Assembly: GCF_000003605.2 (NCBI RefSeq)
Contig: NW_003131573.1
Location: forward strand, 1 to 30,292
Direction: 5' to 3'
Length of the DNA stretch: 30,292 nt
Origin: Saccoglossus kowalevskii
Lineage: Eukaryota > Hemichordata > Enteropneusta > Harrimaniidae
The notes beneath the pieces are model-generated. The model was not told where the DNA came from. It saw only the letters and a program-made list of their open reading frames with translations, and made no database searches. How positions within the stretch are numbered: the stretch's first letter is position 1; each line of letters begins with the position of its first letter. The translations under genes and the position numbers were made by a program. Below are positions 1 to 10,779 of this stretch, piece after piece.

Positions 1-506
1 CATGGCCCTGTCTACCTATTAATCTGAGGCTATCCTGACCTAAGTTTGCATGTAAAATGGCCCTGCCCACCTATTAAATCTGAGGCTATCCTGACTTAAG
101 TTTGCATGTAAAATGGCCGTGCCCACCTATTAAATCTGAGGCTATCCTGACCTAAGTTTGCATGTAAAATGGCCCTGTCTACCTATTAAATCTGAGGCTA
201 TCCTGACCTAAGTTTGCATGTAAAATGGCCCTGCCCACCTATTAAATCTGAGGCTATCCTGACTTAAGTTTGCATGTAAAATGGCCCTGTCCACCTATTA
301 AATCTGAGGCTATCCTGACCTAAGTTTGCATGTAAAATGGCCCTGTCTACCTATTAAATCTGAGGCTATCCTGACCTAAGTTTGCATGTAAAATGGCCCT
401 GTCTACCTATTAAATCTGAGGCTATCCTGACCTAAGTTTGCATGTAAAATGGCCCTGTCTACCTATTAAATATGAGCCTATCCTGACTTAAGTTTGCATG
501 TAAAAT

Positions 507-562
507 GGCCCTGTCCACCTATTAAATCTGAGGCTATCCTGACCTAAGTTTGCATGTAAAAT
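507..562 (+). repeat. canonical 56-bp monomer (reference unit)
   Basis: This unit serves as the consensus, starting at GGCCCTG. In order it holds GGCC (a HaeIII site, one per unit), TCCACC (positions 8-13, variable), CTATTAAAT (13-21, AT-rich, ends variable), CTGAGGC (22-28, variable), TATCCTGACC (29-38, variable at its end), and the nearly constant TAAGTTTGCATG (39-50) and TAAAAT (51-56). Composition is 24 G+C of 56 and it has no CpG. The GCATG centre lies in an imperfect 12-bp dyad, TTTGCATGTAAA. Every other unit can be described by its differences from this one. Confidence 0.95.
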
Positions 563-836
563 GGCCCTGTCCACCTATTAAATCTGAGGCTATCCTGACC
601 TAAGTTTGCATGTAAAATGGCCCTGTCCACCTATTAAATCTGAGGCTATCCTGACCTAAGTTTGCATGTAAAATGGCCCTGTCTACCTATTAAATCTGAG
701 CCTATCCTGATCTAAGTTTGCATGTAAAATGGCCCTGCCCACCTATTAAATCTGAGCCTATCCTGACCTAAGTTTGCATGTAAAATGGCCCTGTCCACCT
801 ATTAAATATGAGGCTATCCTGACCTAAGTTTGCATG

Positions 837-880
837 TAAATGGCCCTGTCTACCTATAAATCTGAGGCTATCTGACTAAG
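837..880. other. patch of homopolymer shortenings 1
   Basis: In under 45 bases AAAA becomes AAA, ATTAAATC loses a base, TATCCTG becomes TATCTG and GACCTAAG becomes GACTAAG. Surrounding units have no such losses. This is typical of uncorrected long-read consensus. Confidence 0.75.
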
Positions 881-894
881 TTTGCATGTAAAAT

Positions 895-1565
895 GGCCCT
901 GTCTACCTATTAAATATGAGCCTATCCTGATCTAAGTTTGCATGTAAAATGGCCCTGTCCACCTATTAAATCTGAGGTTATCCTGACCTAAGTTTGCATG
1001 TAAAATGGCCCTGTCCATCTATTAAATCTGAGGCTATCCTGACCTAAGTTTGCATGTAAAATGGCCCTGTCCATCTATTAAATCTGAGGCTATCCTGACC
1101 TAAGTTTGCATGTAAAATGGCCCTGCCCACCTATTAAATCTGAGGCTATCCTGACCTAAGTTTGCATGTAAAATGGCCCTGTCCACCTATTAAATCTGAG
1201 GCTATCCTGACCTAAGTTTGCATGTAAAATGGCCCTATCCACCTATTAAATATGAGGCTATCCTGACCTAAGTTTGCATGTAAAATGGCCCTGTCTACCT
1301 ATTAAATCTGAGGCTATCCTGACCTAAGTTTGCATGTAAAATGGCCCTGTCCACCTATTTATTTGAGGCTATCCTGACCTAAGTTTGCATGTAAAATGGC
1401 CCTGTCTACCTATTAAATCTGAGCCTATCCTGACCTAAGTTTGCATGTAAAATGGACCTGTCCACCTATTAAATCTGAGGCTATCCTGACCTAAGTTTGC
1501 ATGTAAAATGGCCCTGTCCAACTATTAAATATGAGGCTATCCTGACCTAAGTTTGCATGTAAAAT
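895..1565 (+). repeat. duplicated block 2, copy A
   Basis: The string is TCTACC/ATATG/GAGCC/GATCT, TCCACC/GAGGTT, two TCCATC, GCCCACC, TCCACC, CTATCC/ATATG, TCTACC, TTATTTG, TCTACC/GAGCC, GGACC, TCCAAC/ATATG. It recurs at 22783. Relatives at 8441, 12178 and 14399 have an extra TCTACC/ATATG/GAGCC/GACTT unit after the two TCCATC units. This copy and the one at 22783 share the absence of that unit, so they are closest to each other. Confidence 0.8.
1343..1397 (+). repeat. 55-bp monomer variant with TTATTTG (type D), example
   Basis: In this subtype the AAATCTG after CTATT is replaced by TATTTG, making the unit 55 bp and creating CTATTTATTTGAG. About 50 of the roughly 540 units carry it, scattered across the array, for example near 2856, 3192, 3359, 5763, 9113, 16305, 19092 and 28370. 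It most often has TCCACC upstream and GAGGC downstream, and the next unit is often TCTACC with GAGCC. The combination of several base changes plus a 1-bp loss argues for a single origin followed by spread. These units explain why distances between duplicate blocks are not exact multiples of 56. Confidence 0.9.
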
Positions 1566-2390
1566 GGCCCTGTCCACCTATTAAATCTGAGGCTATCCTG
1601 ACCTAAGTTTGCATGTAAAATGGCCCTGTCTACCTATTAAATCTGAGGCTATCCTGACCTAAGTTTGCATGTAAAATGGCCCTGTCTACCTATTAAATCT
1701 GAGGCTATCCTGACCTAAGTTTGCATGTAAAATGGCCCTGTCTACCTATTAAATCTGAGGCTATCCTGACCTAAGTTTGCATGTAAAATGGCCCTGTCCA
1801 CCTATTAAATATGAGGCTATCCTGACCTAAGTTTGCATGTAAAATGGCCCTGTCTACCTATTAAATCTGAGGCTATCCTGACCTAAGTTTGCATGTAATA
1901 TGGCCCTGTCTACCTATTAAATATGAGGCTATCCTGACCTAAGTTTGCATGTAAAATGGCCCTGTCTACCTATTAAATCTGAGGCTATCCTGACCTAAGT
2001 TTGCATGTAAAATGGCCCTGTCCACCTATTAAATCTGAGGCTATCCTGACCTAAGTTTGCATGTAAAATGGCCCTGTCTACCTATTAAATCTGAGGCTAT
2101 CCTGACCTAAGTTTGCATGTAAAATGGCCCTGTCTACCTATTTATTTGAGGCTATCCTGACCTAAGTTTGCATGTAAAATGGCCCTGTCTACCTATTAAA
2201 TCTGAGCCTATCCTGACCTAAGTTTGCATATAAAATGGCCCTGTCCACCTATTAAATCTGAGGCTATCCTGACCTAAGTTTGCATGTAAAATGGACCTGT
2301 CCACCTATTAAATCTGAGGCTATCCTGACCTAAGTTTGCATGTAAAATGGCCCTGTCCAACTATTAAATATGAGGCTATCCTGACCTAAG
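1454..2390 (+). repeat. duplicated block 3, copy A
   Basis: This stretch of about 17 units lies exactly 11274 bases before its copy. Two private mutations fix the pairing: GTAATATGG (T at 1899, partner 13173) and GCATATAAAA (A at 2230, partner 13504). Inside it, the pair GGACC then TCCAAC/ATATG occurs twice, 839 bases apart, which equals 15 units less one base, so the block itself contains an older internal duplication. Confidence 0.9.
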
Positions 2391-2907
2391 TTTGCATGTA
2401 AAATGGCCCTGTCCACCTATTAAATCTGAGGCTATCCTGACCTAAGTTTGCATGTAAAATGGCCCTGTCTACCTATTAAATCTGAGGCTATCCTGACCTA
2501 AGTTTGCATGTAAAATGGCCCTGTCTACCTATTAAATCTGAGGCTATCCTGACCTAAGTTTGCATGTAAAATGGCCCTGTCTACCTATTAAATCTGAGGC
2601 TATCCTGACCTAAGTTTGCATGTAAAATGGCCCTGTCTACCTATTAAATCTGAGGCTATCCTGACCTAAGTTTGCATGTAAAATGGCCCTGTCTACCTAT
2701 TAAATCTGAGGCTATCCTGACCTAAGTTTGCATGTAAAATGGCCCTGTCTACCTATTAAATCTGAGGCTATCCTGACCTAAGTTTGCATGTAAAATGGCC
2801 CTGTCCACCTATTAAATCTGAGGCTATCCTGACCTAAGTTTGCATGTAAAATGGCCCTGTCCACCTATTTATTTGAGGCTATCCTGACCTAAGTTTGCAT
2901 GTAAAAT
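2349..2907 (+). repeat. duplicated block 4, copy A, with six identical-type units
   Basis: Ten units: TCCAAC/ATATG, TCCACC, six consecutive TCTACC/CTG/GAGGC units, TCCACC, TTATTTG. The same ten units in the same order lie 16239 bases downstream. The run of six like units suggests local expansion before the block was copied. Confidence 0.88.
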
Positions 2908-2963
2908 GGCCCTGTCCATCTATTAAATCTGAGGCTATCCTGACCTAAGTTTGCATGTAAAAT

Positions 2964-3714
2964 GGCCCTGTCCACCTATTAAATATGAGGCTATCCTGAC
3001 CTAAGTTTGCATGTAAAATGGCCCTGTCTACCTATTAAATCTGAGGCTATCCTGACCTAAGTTTGCATGTAAAAATGGCCCTGTCTACCTATTAAATATG
3101 AGGCTATCCTGACCTAAGTTTGCATGTAAAATGGCCCTGTCTACCTATTAAATCTGAGGCTATCCTGACCTAAGTTTGCATGTAAAATGGCCCTGTCCAC
3201 CTATTTATTTGAGCCTATCCTGACCTAAGTTTGCATGTAAAATGGCCCTGTCTACCTATTAAATCTGAGCCTATCCTGACCTAAGTTTGCATGTAAAATG
3301 GCCCTGTCTACCTATTAAATCTGAGGCTATCCTGACCTAAGTTTGCATGTAAAATGGCCCTGTCCACCTATTTATTTGAGGCTATCCTGACCTAAGTTTG
3401 CATGTAAAATGGCCCTGTCTACCTATTAAATCTGAGCCTATCCTGACCTAAGTTTGCATGTAAAATGGCCCTGTCCACCTATTAAATCTGAGGCTATCCT
3501 GACCTAAGTTTGCATGTAAAATGGCCCTGTCCACCTATTAAATATGAGGCTATCCTGATCTAAGTTTGCATGTAAAATGGCCCTGTCCATCTATTAAATC
3601 TGAGGCTATCCTGACCTAAGTTTGCATGTAAAATGGCCCTGTCCACCTATTTATTTGAGGCTATCCTGACCTAAGTTTGCATGTAAAATGGCCCTGTCTA
3701 CCTATTAAATCTGA
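2964..3714 (+). repeat. duplicated block 5, copy A
   Basis: About 13 units with a constant offset of 12946 to the copy at 15910. The five-A run at 3071-3075 (normally four) is private and is shared with 16017-16021. Matching stops where this copy has GAGCC and the other has GAGAC (3715 against 16661). Confidence 0.9.
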
Positions 3715-4025
3715 GCCTATCCTGACCTAAGTTTGCATGTAAAATGGCCCTGTCCACCTATTAAATCTGAGGCTATCCTGACCTAAGTTTGCATGTAAAA
3801 TGGCCCTGTCCACCTATTAAATATGAGGCTATCCTGATCTAAGTTTGCATGTAAAATGGCCCTGTCTACCTATTAAATCTGAGGCTATCCTGACCTAAGT
3901 TTGCATGTAAAATGGCCCTGTCCACCTATTAAATCTGAGGCTATCCTGACCTAAGTTTGCATGTAAAATGGACCTGTCCACCTATTAAATCTGAGGCTAT
4001 CCTGACCTAAGTTTGCATGTAAAAT
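3189..4025 (+). repeat. duplicated block 6, copy A
   Basis: Fifteen units (837 bp: twelve of 56 and three of 55) recur at a constant offset of 5754. The start marker is the rare TTATTTGAGCC unit and the end marker is the GGACC unit. The first part overlaps block 5, so it has a third copy from 16135. Confidence 0.9.
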
Positions 4026-4192
4026 GGCCCTGTCTACCTATTAAATATGAGGCTATCCTGACCTAAGTTTGCATGTAAAATGGCCTTGTCCACCTATTTA
4101 TTTGAGGCTATCATGACCTAAGTTTGCATGTAAAATGGCCCTGTCTACCTATTAAATCTGATCCTATCCTGACCTAAGTTTGCATGTAAAAT

Positions 4193-4808
4193 GGCCCTGT
4201 CCACATATTAAATCTGAGGCTATCCTGACCTAAGTTTGCATGTAAAATGGCCCTGTCCACCTATTAAATCTGAGACTATCCTGACCTAAGTTTGCATGTA
4301 AAATGGCCCTGTCCACCTATTAAATCTGAGGCTATCCTGATCTAAGTTTGGATGTAAAATGGCCTTGTCCACCTATTAAATCTGAGGCTATCCTGACCTA
4401 AGTTTGCATGTAAAATGGCCCTGTCCACCTATTAAATCTGAGCCTATCCTGACCTAAGTTTGCATGTAAAATGGCCCTGTCCATCTATTAAATCTGAGGC
4501 TATCCTGACCTAAGTTTGCATGTAAAATGGCCCTGTCCACCTATTAAATCTGAGGCTATCCTGACCTAAGTTTGCATGTAAAATGGCCCTGTCTACCTAT
4601 TAAATCTGAGCCTATCCTGACCTAAGTTTGCATGTAAAATGGCCCTGTCCATCTATTAAATCTGAGGCTATCCTGACCTAAGTTTGCATGTAAAATGGCC
4701 CTGTCCATCTATTAAATCTGAGGCTATCCTGACCTAAGTTTGCATGTAAAATGGCCCTGTCCACCTATTAAATCTGAGGCTATCCTGATCTAAGTTTGCA
4801 TGTAAAAT
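4193..4808 (+). repeat. duplicated block 7, copy A
   Basis: Eleven units, beginning with the rare TCCACATA unit, then a GAGAC unit, then one ending in GTTTGGATG (private G at 4351), then CCTTGTCC. The same series lies 13616 bases downstream. A shorter relative starts at about 21660. Confidence 0.9.
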
Positions 4809-5759
4809 GGCCCTGTCCACCTATTAAATATGAGGCTATCCTGACCTAAGTTTGCATGTAAAATGGCCCTGCCCATCTATTAAATCTGAGGCTATCCTGA
4901 CCTAAGTTTGCATGTAAAATGGCCCTGTCCACCTATTAAATCTGAGGCTATCCTGACCTAAGTTTGCATGTAAAATGGCCTTGTCCACCTATTTATTTGA
5001 GGCTATCCTGACCTAAGTTTGCATGTAAAATGGCCCTGTCCATCTATTAAATCTGAGGCTATCCTGACCTAAGTTTGCATGTAAAATGGCCCTGTCCACC
5101 TATTAAATATGAGGTTATCCTGACCTAAGTTTGCATGTAAAATGGCCCTGCCCATCTATTAAATCTGAGGCTATCCTGACCTAAGTTTGCATGTAAAATG
5201 GCCCTGTCCACCTATTAAATCTGAGGCTATCCTGACCTAAGTTTGCATGTAAAATGGCCCTGTCTACCTATTAAATATGAGGCTATCCTGACCTAAGTTT
5301 GCATGTAAAATGGCCCTGTCTACCTATTAAATATGAGCCTATCCTGACCTAAGTTTGCATGTAAAATGGCCCTGTCTACCTATTAAATATGAGCCTATCC
5401 TGACCTAAGTTTGCATGTAAAATGGCCCTGTCTACCTATTAAATATGAGCCTATCCTGACCTAAGTTTGCATGTAAAATGGCCCTGTCCACCTATTAAAT
5501 ATGAGCCTATCCTGACCTAAGTTTGCATGTAAAATGGCCCTGTCTACCTATTAAATATGAGCCTATCCTGACCTAAGTTTGCATGTAAAATGGCCCTGTC
5601 CACCTATTAAATATGAGCCTATCCTGACCTAAGTTTGCATGTAAAATGGCCCTGTCTACCTATTAAATATGAGGCTATCCTGACCTAAGTTTGCATGTAA
5701 AATGGCCCTGTCCATCTATTAAATCTGAGGCTATCCTGACCTAAGTTTGCATGTAAAAT
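4809..5759 (+). repeat. duplicated block 8, copy A, with AAATATG/GAGCC run
   Basis: Seventeen units. The second half, about 5256-5703, is a run of eight AAATATG units, six of them with GAGCC, alternating TCTACC and TCCACC at the end. The partner is at 20041-20935. Offset is 15232 in the first part and 15176 in the second, a difference of exactly one unit. Confidence 0.9.
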
Positions 5760-7826
5760 GGCCCTGTCCACCTATTTATTTGAGGCTATCCTGACCTAAG
5801 TTTGCATGTAAAATGGCCCTGTCTACCTATTAAATCTGAGGCTATCCTGACCTAAGTTTGCATGTAAAATGGCCCTGTCTACCTATTAAATCTGAGGCTA
5901 TCCTGACCTAAGTTTGCATGTAAAATGGCCCTGTCCACCTATTAAATATGAGGCTATCCTGACCTAAGTTTGCATGTAAAATGGCCCTGTCTACCTATTA
6001 AATCTGAGCCTATCCTGACCTAAGTTTGCATGTAAAATGGCCCTGTCCACCTATTTATTTGAGGCTATCCTGACCTAAGTTTGCATGTAAAATGGCCCTG
6101 TCCACCTATTAAATCTGAGACTATCCTGACCTAAGTTTGCATGTAAAATGGCCCTGTCCACCTATTAAATCTGAGGCTATCCTGACCTAAGTTTGCATGT
6201 AAAATGGCCCTGTCCACCTATTTATTTGAGGCTATCCTGACCTAAGTTTGCATGTAAAATGGCCCTGTCTACCTATTAAATCTGAGCCTATCCTGACCTA
6301 AGTTTGCATGTAAAATGGCCCTGTCCACCTATTAAATATGAGCCTATCCTGACTTAAGTTTGCATGTAAAATGGCCCTGCCCACCTATTAAATCTGAGGC
6401 TATCCTGACCTAAGTTTGCATGTAAAATGGCCCTGTCCACCTATTTATTTGAGGCTATCCTGACTTAAGTTTGCATGTAAAATGGCCTTGTCCACCTATT
6501 AAATCTGAGGCTATCCTGACCTAAGTTTGCATGTAAAATGGCCTTGTCCACCTATTAAATCTGAGGCTATCCTGACCTAAGTTTGCATGTAAAATGGCCC
6601 TGTCCACCTATTTATTTGAGGCTATCCTGACTTAAGTTTGCATGTAAAATGGCCCTGTCCACCTATTAAATCTGAGGCTATCCTGACCTAAGTTTGCATG
6701 TAAAATGGCCCTGTCCACCTATTAAATCTGAGGCTATCCTGACCTAAGTTTGCATGTAAAATGGCCCTGCCCACCTATTAAATCTGAGGCTATCCTGACC
6801 TAAGTTTGCATGTAAAATGGCCCTGTCCACCTATTAAATCTGAGGCTATCCTGACCTAAGTTTGCATGTAAAATGGCCCTGTCCACCTATTAAATCTGAG
6901 GCTATCCTGACCTAAGTTTGCATGTAAAATGGCCCTGTCCATCTATTAAATCTGAGGCTATCCTGACCTAAGTTTGCATGTAAAATGGCCCTGTCTACCT
7001 ATTAAATATGAGCCTATCCTGACTTAAGTTTGCATGTAAAATGGCCCTGCCCACCTATTAAATCTGAGGCTATCCTGACCTAAGTTTGCATGTAAAATGG
7101 CCCTGTCCACCTATTAAATCTGAGGCTATCCTGACCTAAGTTTGCATGTAAAATGGCCCTGTCTACCTATTAAATATGAGCCTATCCTGACCTAAGTTTG
7201 CATGTAAAATGGCCCTGTCCATCTATTAAATCTGAGGCTATCCTGACCTAAGTTTGCATGTAAAATGGCCCTGTCTACCTATTAAATATGAGCCTATCAT
7301 GACTTAAGTTTGCATGTAAAATGGCCCTGCCCACCTATTAAATCTGAGGCTATCCTGACCTAAGTTTGCATGTAAAATGGCCCTGTCCATCTATTAAATC
7401 TGAGGCTATCCTGACCTAAGTTTGCATGTAAAATGGTCCTGTCCATCTATTAAATCTGAGGCTATCCTGACCTAAGTTTGCATGTAAAATGGCCCTGTCT
7501 ACCTATTAAATATGAGCCTATCCTGACTTAAGTTTGCATGTAAAATGGCCCTGTCCACCTATTAAATCTGAGGCTATCCTGACCTAAGTTTGCATGTAAA
7601 ATGGCCCTGTCCACCTATTAAATCTGAGGCTATCCTGACCTAAGTTTGCATGTAAAATGGCCCTGTCTACCTATTAAATATGAGCCTATCCTGACCTAAG
7701 TTTGCCTGTAAAATGGCCCTGTCTACCTATTAAATATGAGCCTATCCTGATCTAAGTTTGCATGTAAAATGGCCCTGTCCACCTATTAAATCTGAGGCTA
7801 TCCTGACCTAAGTTTGCATGTAAAAT

Positions 7827-8273
7827 GGCCCTGTCCATCTATTAAATCTGAGGCTATCCTGACCTAAGTTTGCATGTAAAATGGCCCTGTCCATCTATTA
7901 AATCTGAGGCTATCCTGACCTAAGTTTGCATGTAAAATGGCCCTGTCTACCTATTAAATATGAGCCTATCCTGACTTAAGTTTGCATGTAAAATGGCCCT
8001 GCCCACCAATTAAATCTGAGACTATCCTGACCTAAGTTTGCATGTAAAATGGCCCTGTCTACCTATTAAATCTGAGGCTATCCTGACCTAAGTTTGCATG
8101 TAAAATGGCCCTGTCCACCTATTAAATATGAGGTTATCCTGACCTAAGTTTGCATGTAAAATGGCCCTGTCCACCTATTTATTTGAGGCTATCCTGACCT
8201 AAGTTTGCATGTAAAATGGCCCTGTCCACCTATTAAATATGAGGCTATCCTGACCTAAGTTTGCATGTAAAAT
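7827..8273 (+). repeat. duplicated block 14, copy A
   Basis: Two TCCATC, TCTACC/ATATG/GAGCC/GACTT, GCCCACC/GAGAC (A at 8021), TCTACC, TCCACC/ATATG/GAGGTT, TTATTTG, TCCACC/ATATG recur at a constant offset of 19811. One private change, CCACCAATTAAAT near 8010, is not in the copy. Confidence 0.87.
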
Positions 8274-8440
8274 GGCCCTGTCCACCTATTTATTTGAGGC
8301 TATCCTGACCTAAGTTTGCATGTAAAATGGCCCTGTCTACCTATTAAATCTGAGCCTATCCTGACCTAAGTTTGCATGTAAAATGGCCCTGTCCACCTAT
8401 TAAATCTGAGGCTATCCTGACCTAAGTTTGCATGTAAAAT

Positions 8441-8942
8441 GGCCCTGTCTACCTATTAAATATGAGCCTATCCTGATCTAAGTTTGCATGTAAAATGGCC
8501 CTGTCCACCTATTAAATCTGAGGTTATCCTGACCTAAGTTTGCATGTAAAATGGCCCTGTCCATCTATTAAATCTGAGGCTATCCTGACCTAAGTTTGCA
8601 TGTAAAATGGCCCTGTCCATCTATTAAATCTGAGGCTATCCTGACCTAAGTTTGCATGTAAAATGGCCCTGTCTACCTATTAAATATGAGCCTATCCTGA
8701 CTTAAGTTTGCATGTAAAATGGCCCTGCCCACCTATTAAATCTGAGGCTATCCTGACCTAAGTTTGCATGTAAAATGGCCCTGTCCACCTATTAAATCTG
8801 AGGCTATCCTGACCTAAGTTTGCATGTAAAATGGCCCTATCCACCTATTAAATATGAGCTATCCTGACCTAAGTTTGCATGTAAATGGCCCTGTCTACCT
8901 ATTAAATCTGAGGCTATCCTGACCTAAGTTTGCATGTAAAAT
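8441..8942 (+). repeat. duplicated block 2, long form
   Basis: The string is TCTACC/ATATG/GAGCC/GATCT, TCCACC/GAGGTT, two TCCATC, TCTACC/ATATG/GAGCC/GACTT, GCCCACC, TCCACC, CTATCC/ATATG, TCTACC. It is shared with 14399 and in its first half with 12178. Homopolymer losses at 8857-8885 lie shortly before the switch at 8943 to the block shared with 3189. Confidence 0.8.
8857..8885. other. patch of homopolymer shortenings 2
   Basis: GAGGCT or GAGCCT is shortened to GAGCT and GTAAAATGG to GTAAATGG within one unit, about 60 bases before the start of block 6 copy B. Confidence 0.6.
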
Positions 8943-9779
8943 GGCCCTGTCCACCTATTTATTTGAGCCTATCCTGACCTAAGTTTGCATGTAAAATGGC
9001 CCTGTCAACCTATTAAATCTGAGCCTATCCTGACCTAAGTTTGCATGTAAAATGGCCCTGTCTACCTATTAAATCTGAGGCTATCCTGACCTAAGTTTGC
9101 ATGTAAAATGGCCCTGTCCACCTATTTATTTGAGGCTATCCTGACCTAAGTTTGCATGTAAAATGGCCCTGTCTACCTATTAAATCTGAGCCTATCCTGA
9201 CCTAAGTTTGCATGTAAAATGGCCCTGTCCACCTATTAAATCTGAGGCTATCCTGACCTAAGTTTGCATGTAAAATGGCCCTGTCCACCTATTAAATATG
9301 AGGCTATCCTGATCTAAGTTTGCATGTAAAATGGCCCTGTCCATCTATTAAATCTGAGGCTATCCTGACCTAAGTTTGCATGTAAAATGGCCCTGTCCAC
9401 CTATTTATTTGAGGCTATCCTGACCTAAGTTTGCATGTAAAATGGCCCTGTCTACCTATTAAATCTGAACCTATCCTGACCTAAGTTTGCATGTAAAATG
9501 GCCCTGTCCACCTATTAAATCTGAGGCTATCCTGACCTAAGTTTGCATGTAAAATGGCCCTGTCCACCTATTAAATATGAGGCTATCCTGATCTAAGTTT
9601 GCATGTAAAATGGCCCTGTCTACCTATTAAATCTGAGGCTATCCTGACCTAAGTTTGCATGTAAAATGGCCCTGTCCACCTATTAAATCTGAGGCTATCC
9701 TGACCTAAGTTTGCATGTAAAATGGACCTGTCCACCTATTAAATCTGAGGCTATCCTGACCTAAGTTTGCATGTAAAAT
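8943..9779 (+). repeat. duplicated block 6, copy B
   Basis: This matches 3189-4025 over its full 837 bp with two substitutions noticed by eye: GTCAACC near 9006 in place of GTCTACC, and GAACC near 9469 in place of GAGCC. It is followed at once by the heavily marked block 9. Confidence 0.9.
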
Positions 9780-10227
9780 GGCCCTGTCTACCTATTAAAT
9801 ATGAGCCTATCCTGATCTAAGTTTGCATGTAAAATGGCCCTGTCCACCTATTAAATCTGAGCCTATCCTGACCTAAGTTTGCATGTAAAATGGCCCCACC
9901 CACCTATTAAATCTGAGGCTATCCTGACCTAAGTTTGCATGTAAAATGGCCGTGCCCACCTATTAAATATAAGCCTATCCTGACCTAAGTTTGCATGTAA
10001 AATGGCCCTGTCTACCTATTAAATCTGGGGCTATCCTGATCTAAGTTTGCATGTAAAATGGCCCTGCCCACCTATTAAATATGAGCCTATCCTGATCTAA
10101 GTTTGCATGTAAAATGGCTCTGTCCACCTATTTATCTGAGGTTATCCTGACCTAAGTTTGCATGTACAATGGCCCTGTCTACCTATTAAATCTGAGCCTA
10201 TCCTGACCTAAGTTTGCATGTAAAATG
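9780..10227 (+). repeat. duplicated block 9, copy A (most heavily marked units)
   Basis: Eight units carry a set of rare changes in a fixed order: GGCCCCACCC (A at 9898), GGCCGTGCCC with ATATAAGCC, TCTGGGGC, GGCTCTGTCC with TTATCTGAGGTT, and GTACAATGG (C at 10167). The same set recurs at 17138 and 20992. No other stretch in the window has so many private changes side by side, which makes it the best marker for tracing duplications. Confidence 0.93.
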
Positions 10228-10240
10228 GCCCTGTCCACCT

Positions 10241-10312
10241 ATTAATCTGAGCCTATCCTGACCTAAGTTTGCATGTAAAATGGCCTGTCACTATTAAATA
10301 TGAGCTATCCTG
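10241..10312. other. patch of homopolymer shortenings 3
   Basis: ATTAATCTG, GGCCTGTCACTATT and GAGCTATCC each lack bases from short runs. It fills the gap between block 9 copy A (ends 10227) and block 10 copy A (starts 10334). Confidence 0.75.
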
Positions 10313-10333
10313 ACCTAAGTTTGCATGTAAAAT

Positions 10334-10779
10334 GGCCCTGTCCATCTATTAAATATGAGCCTATCCTGATCTAAGTTTGCATGTAAAATGGCCCTGTCCA
10401 CCTATTTATTTGAGGCTATCCTGACCTAAGTTTGCATGTAAAATGGCCCTGTCTACCTATTAAATCTGAGGCTATCCTGACCTAAGTTTGCATGTAAAAT
10501 GGCCCTGTCCACCTATTAAATATGAGGCTATCCTGACCTAAGTTTGCATGTAAAATGGCCCTGTCCACCTATTTATTTGAGGCTATCCTGACCTAAGTTT
10601 GCATGTAAAATGGCCCTGTCCATCTATTAAATCTGAGGCTATCCTGACCTAAGTTTGCATGTAAAATGGCCCTGTCCACCTATTAAATATGAGGTTATCC
10701 TGACCTAAGTTTGCATGTAAAATGGCCCTGCCCATCTATTAAATCTGAGGCTATCCTGACCTAAGTTTGCATGTAAAAT
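10334..10779 (+). repeat. duplicated block 10, copy A
   Basis: Eight units (446 bp, two of them 55 bp) recur at a constant offset of 9149: TCCATC/ATATG/GAGCC/GATCT, TTATTTG, TCTACC, TCCACC/ATATG, TTATTTG, TCCATC, TCCACC/ATATG/GAGGTT, GCCCATC. It starts right after the degraded patch that ends block 9 copy A. Confidence 0.88.

Larger units (their letters stand above)
59..890 (+). repeat. duplicated block 1, copy A
   Basis: The unit string is GCCCACC/GACTT, GTGCCC, TCTACC, GCCCACC/GACTT, TCCACC, two TCTACC, TCTACC/ATATG/GAGCC/GACTT, three TCCACC, TCTACC/GAGCC/GATCT, GCCCACC/GAGCC, then TCCACC/ATATG. The same order is found from 15238, except that this copy has one extra TCTACC unit (units at about 339 and 395). 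The private GGCCGTGCCC at 115 is shared with 15294 and with a partial third copy at about 22223. It ends in a patch of homopolymer losses at 837-880. Confidence 0.85.

Noticed and set aside
1..32. True array edge at the window start
   Set aside because: The first unit is only slightly irregular (CATGG at the start, ATTAATC) and is still the same satellite; the array evidently continues beyond the window.
3071..3075. Five-A run as a sequencing error
   Set aside because: The same run is found at 16017-16021 at the exact block offset, so it is inherited with the block (unlike the clustered patches). A similar run near 23171 sits beside an error patch and is doubtful.
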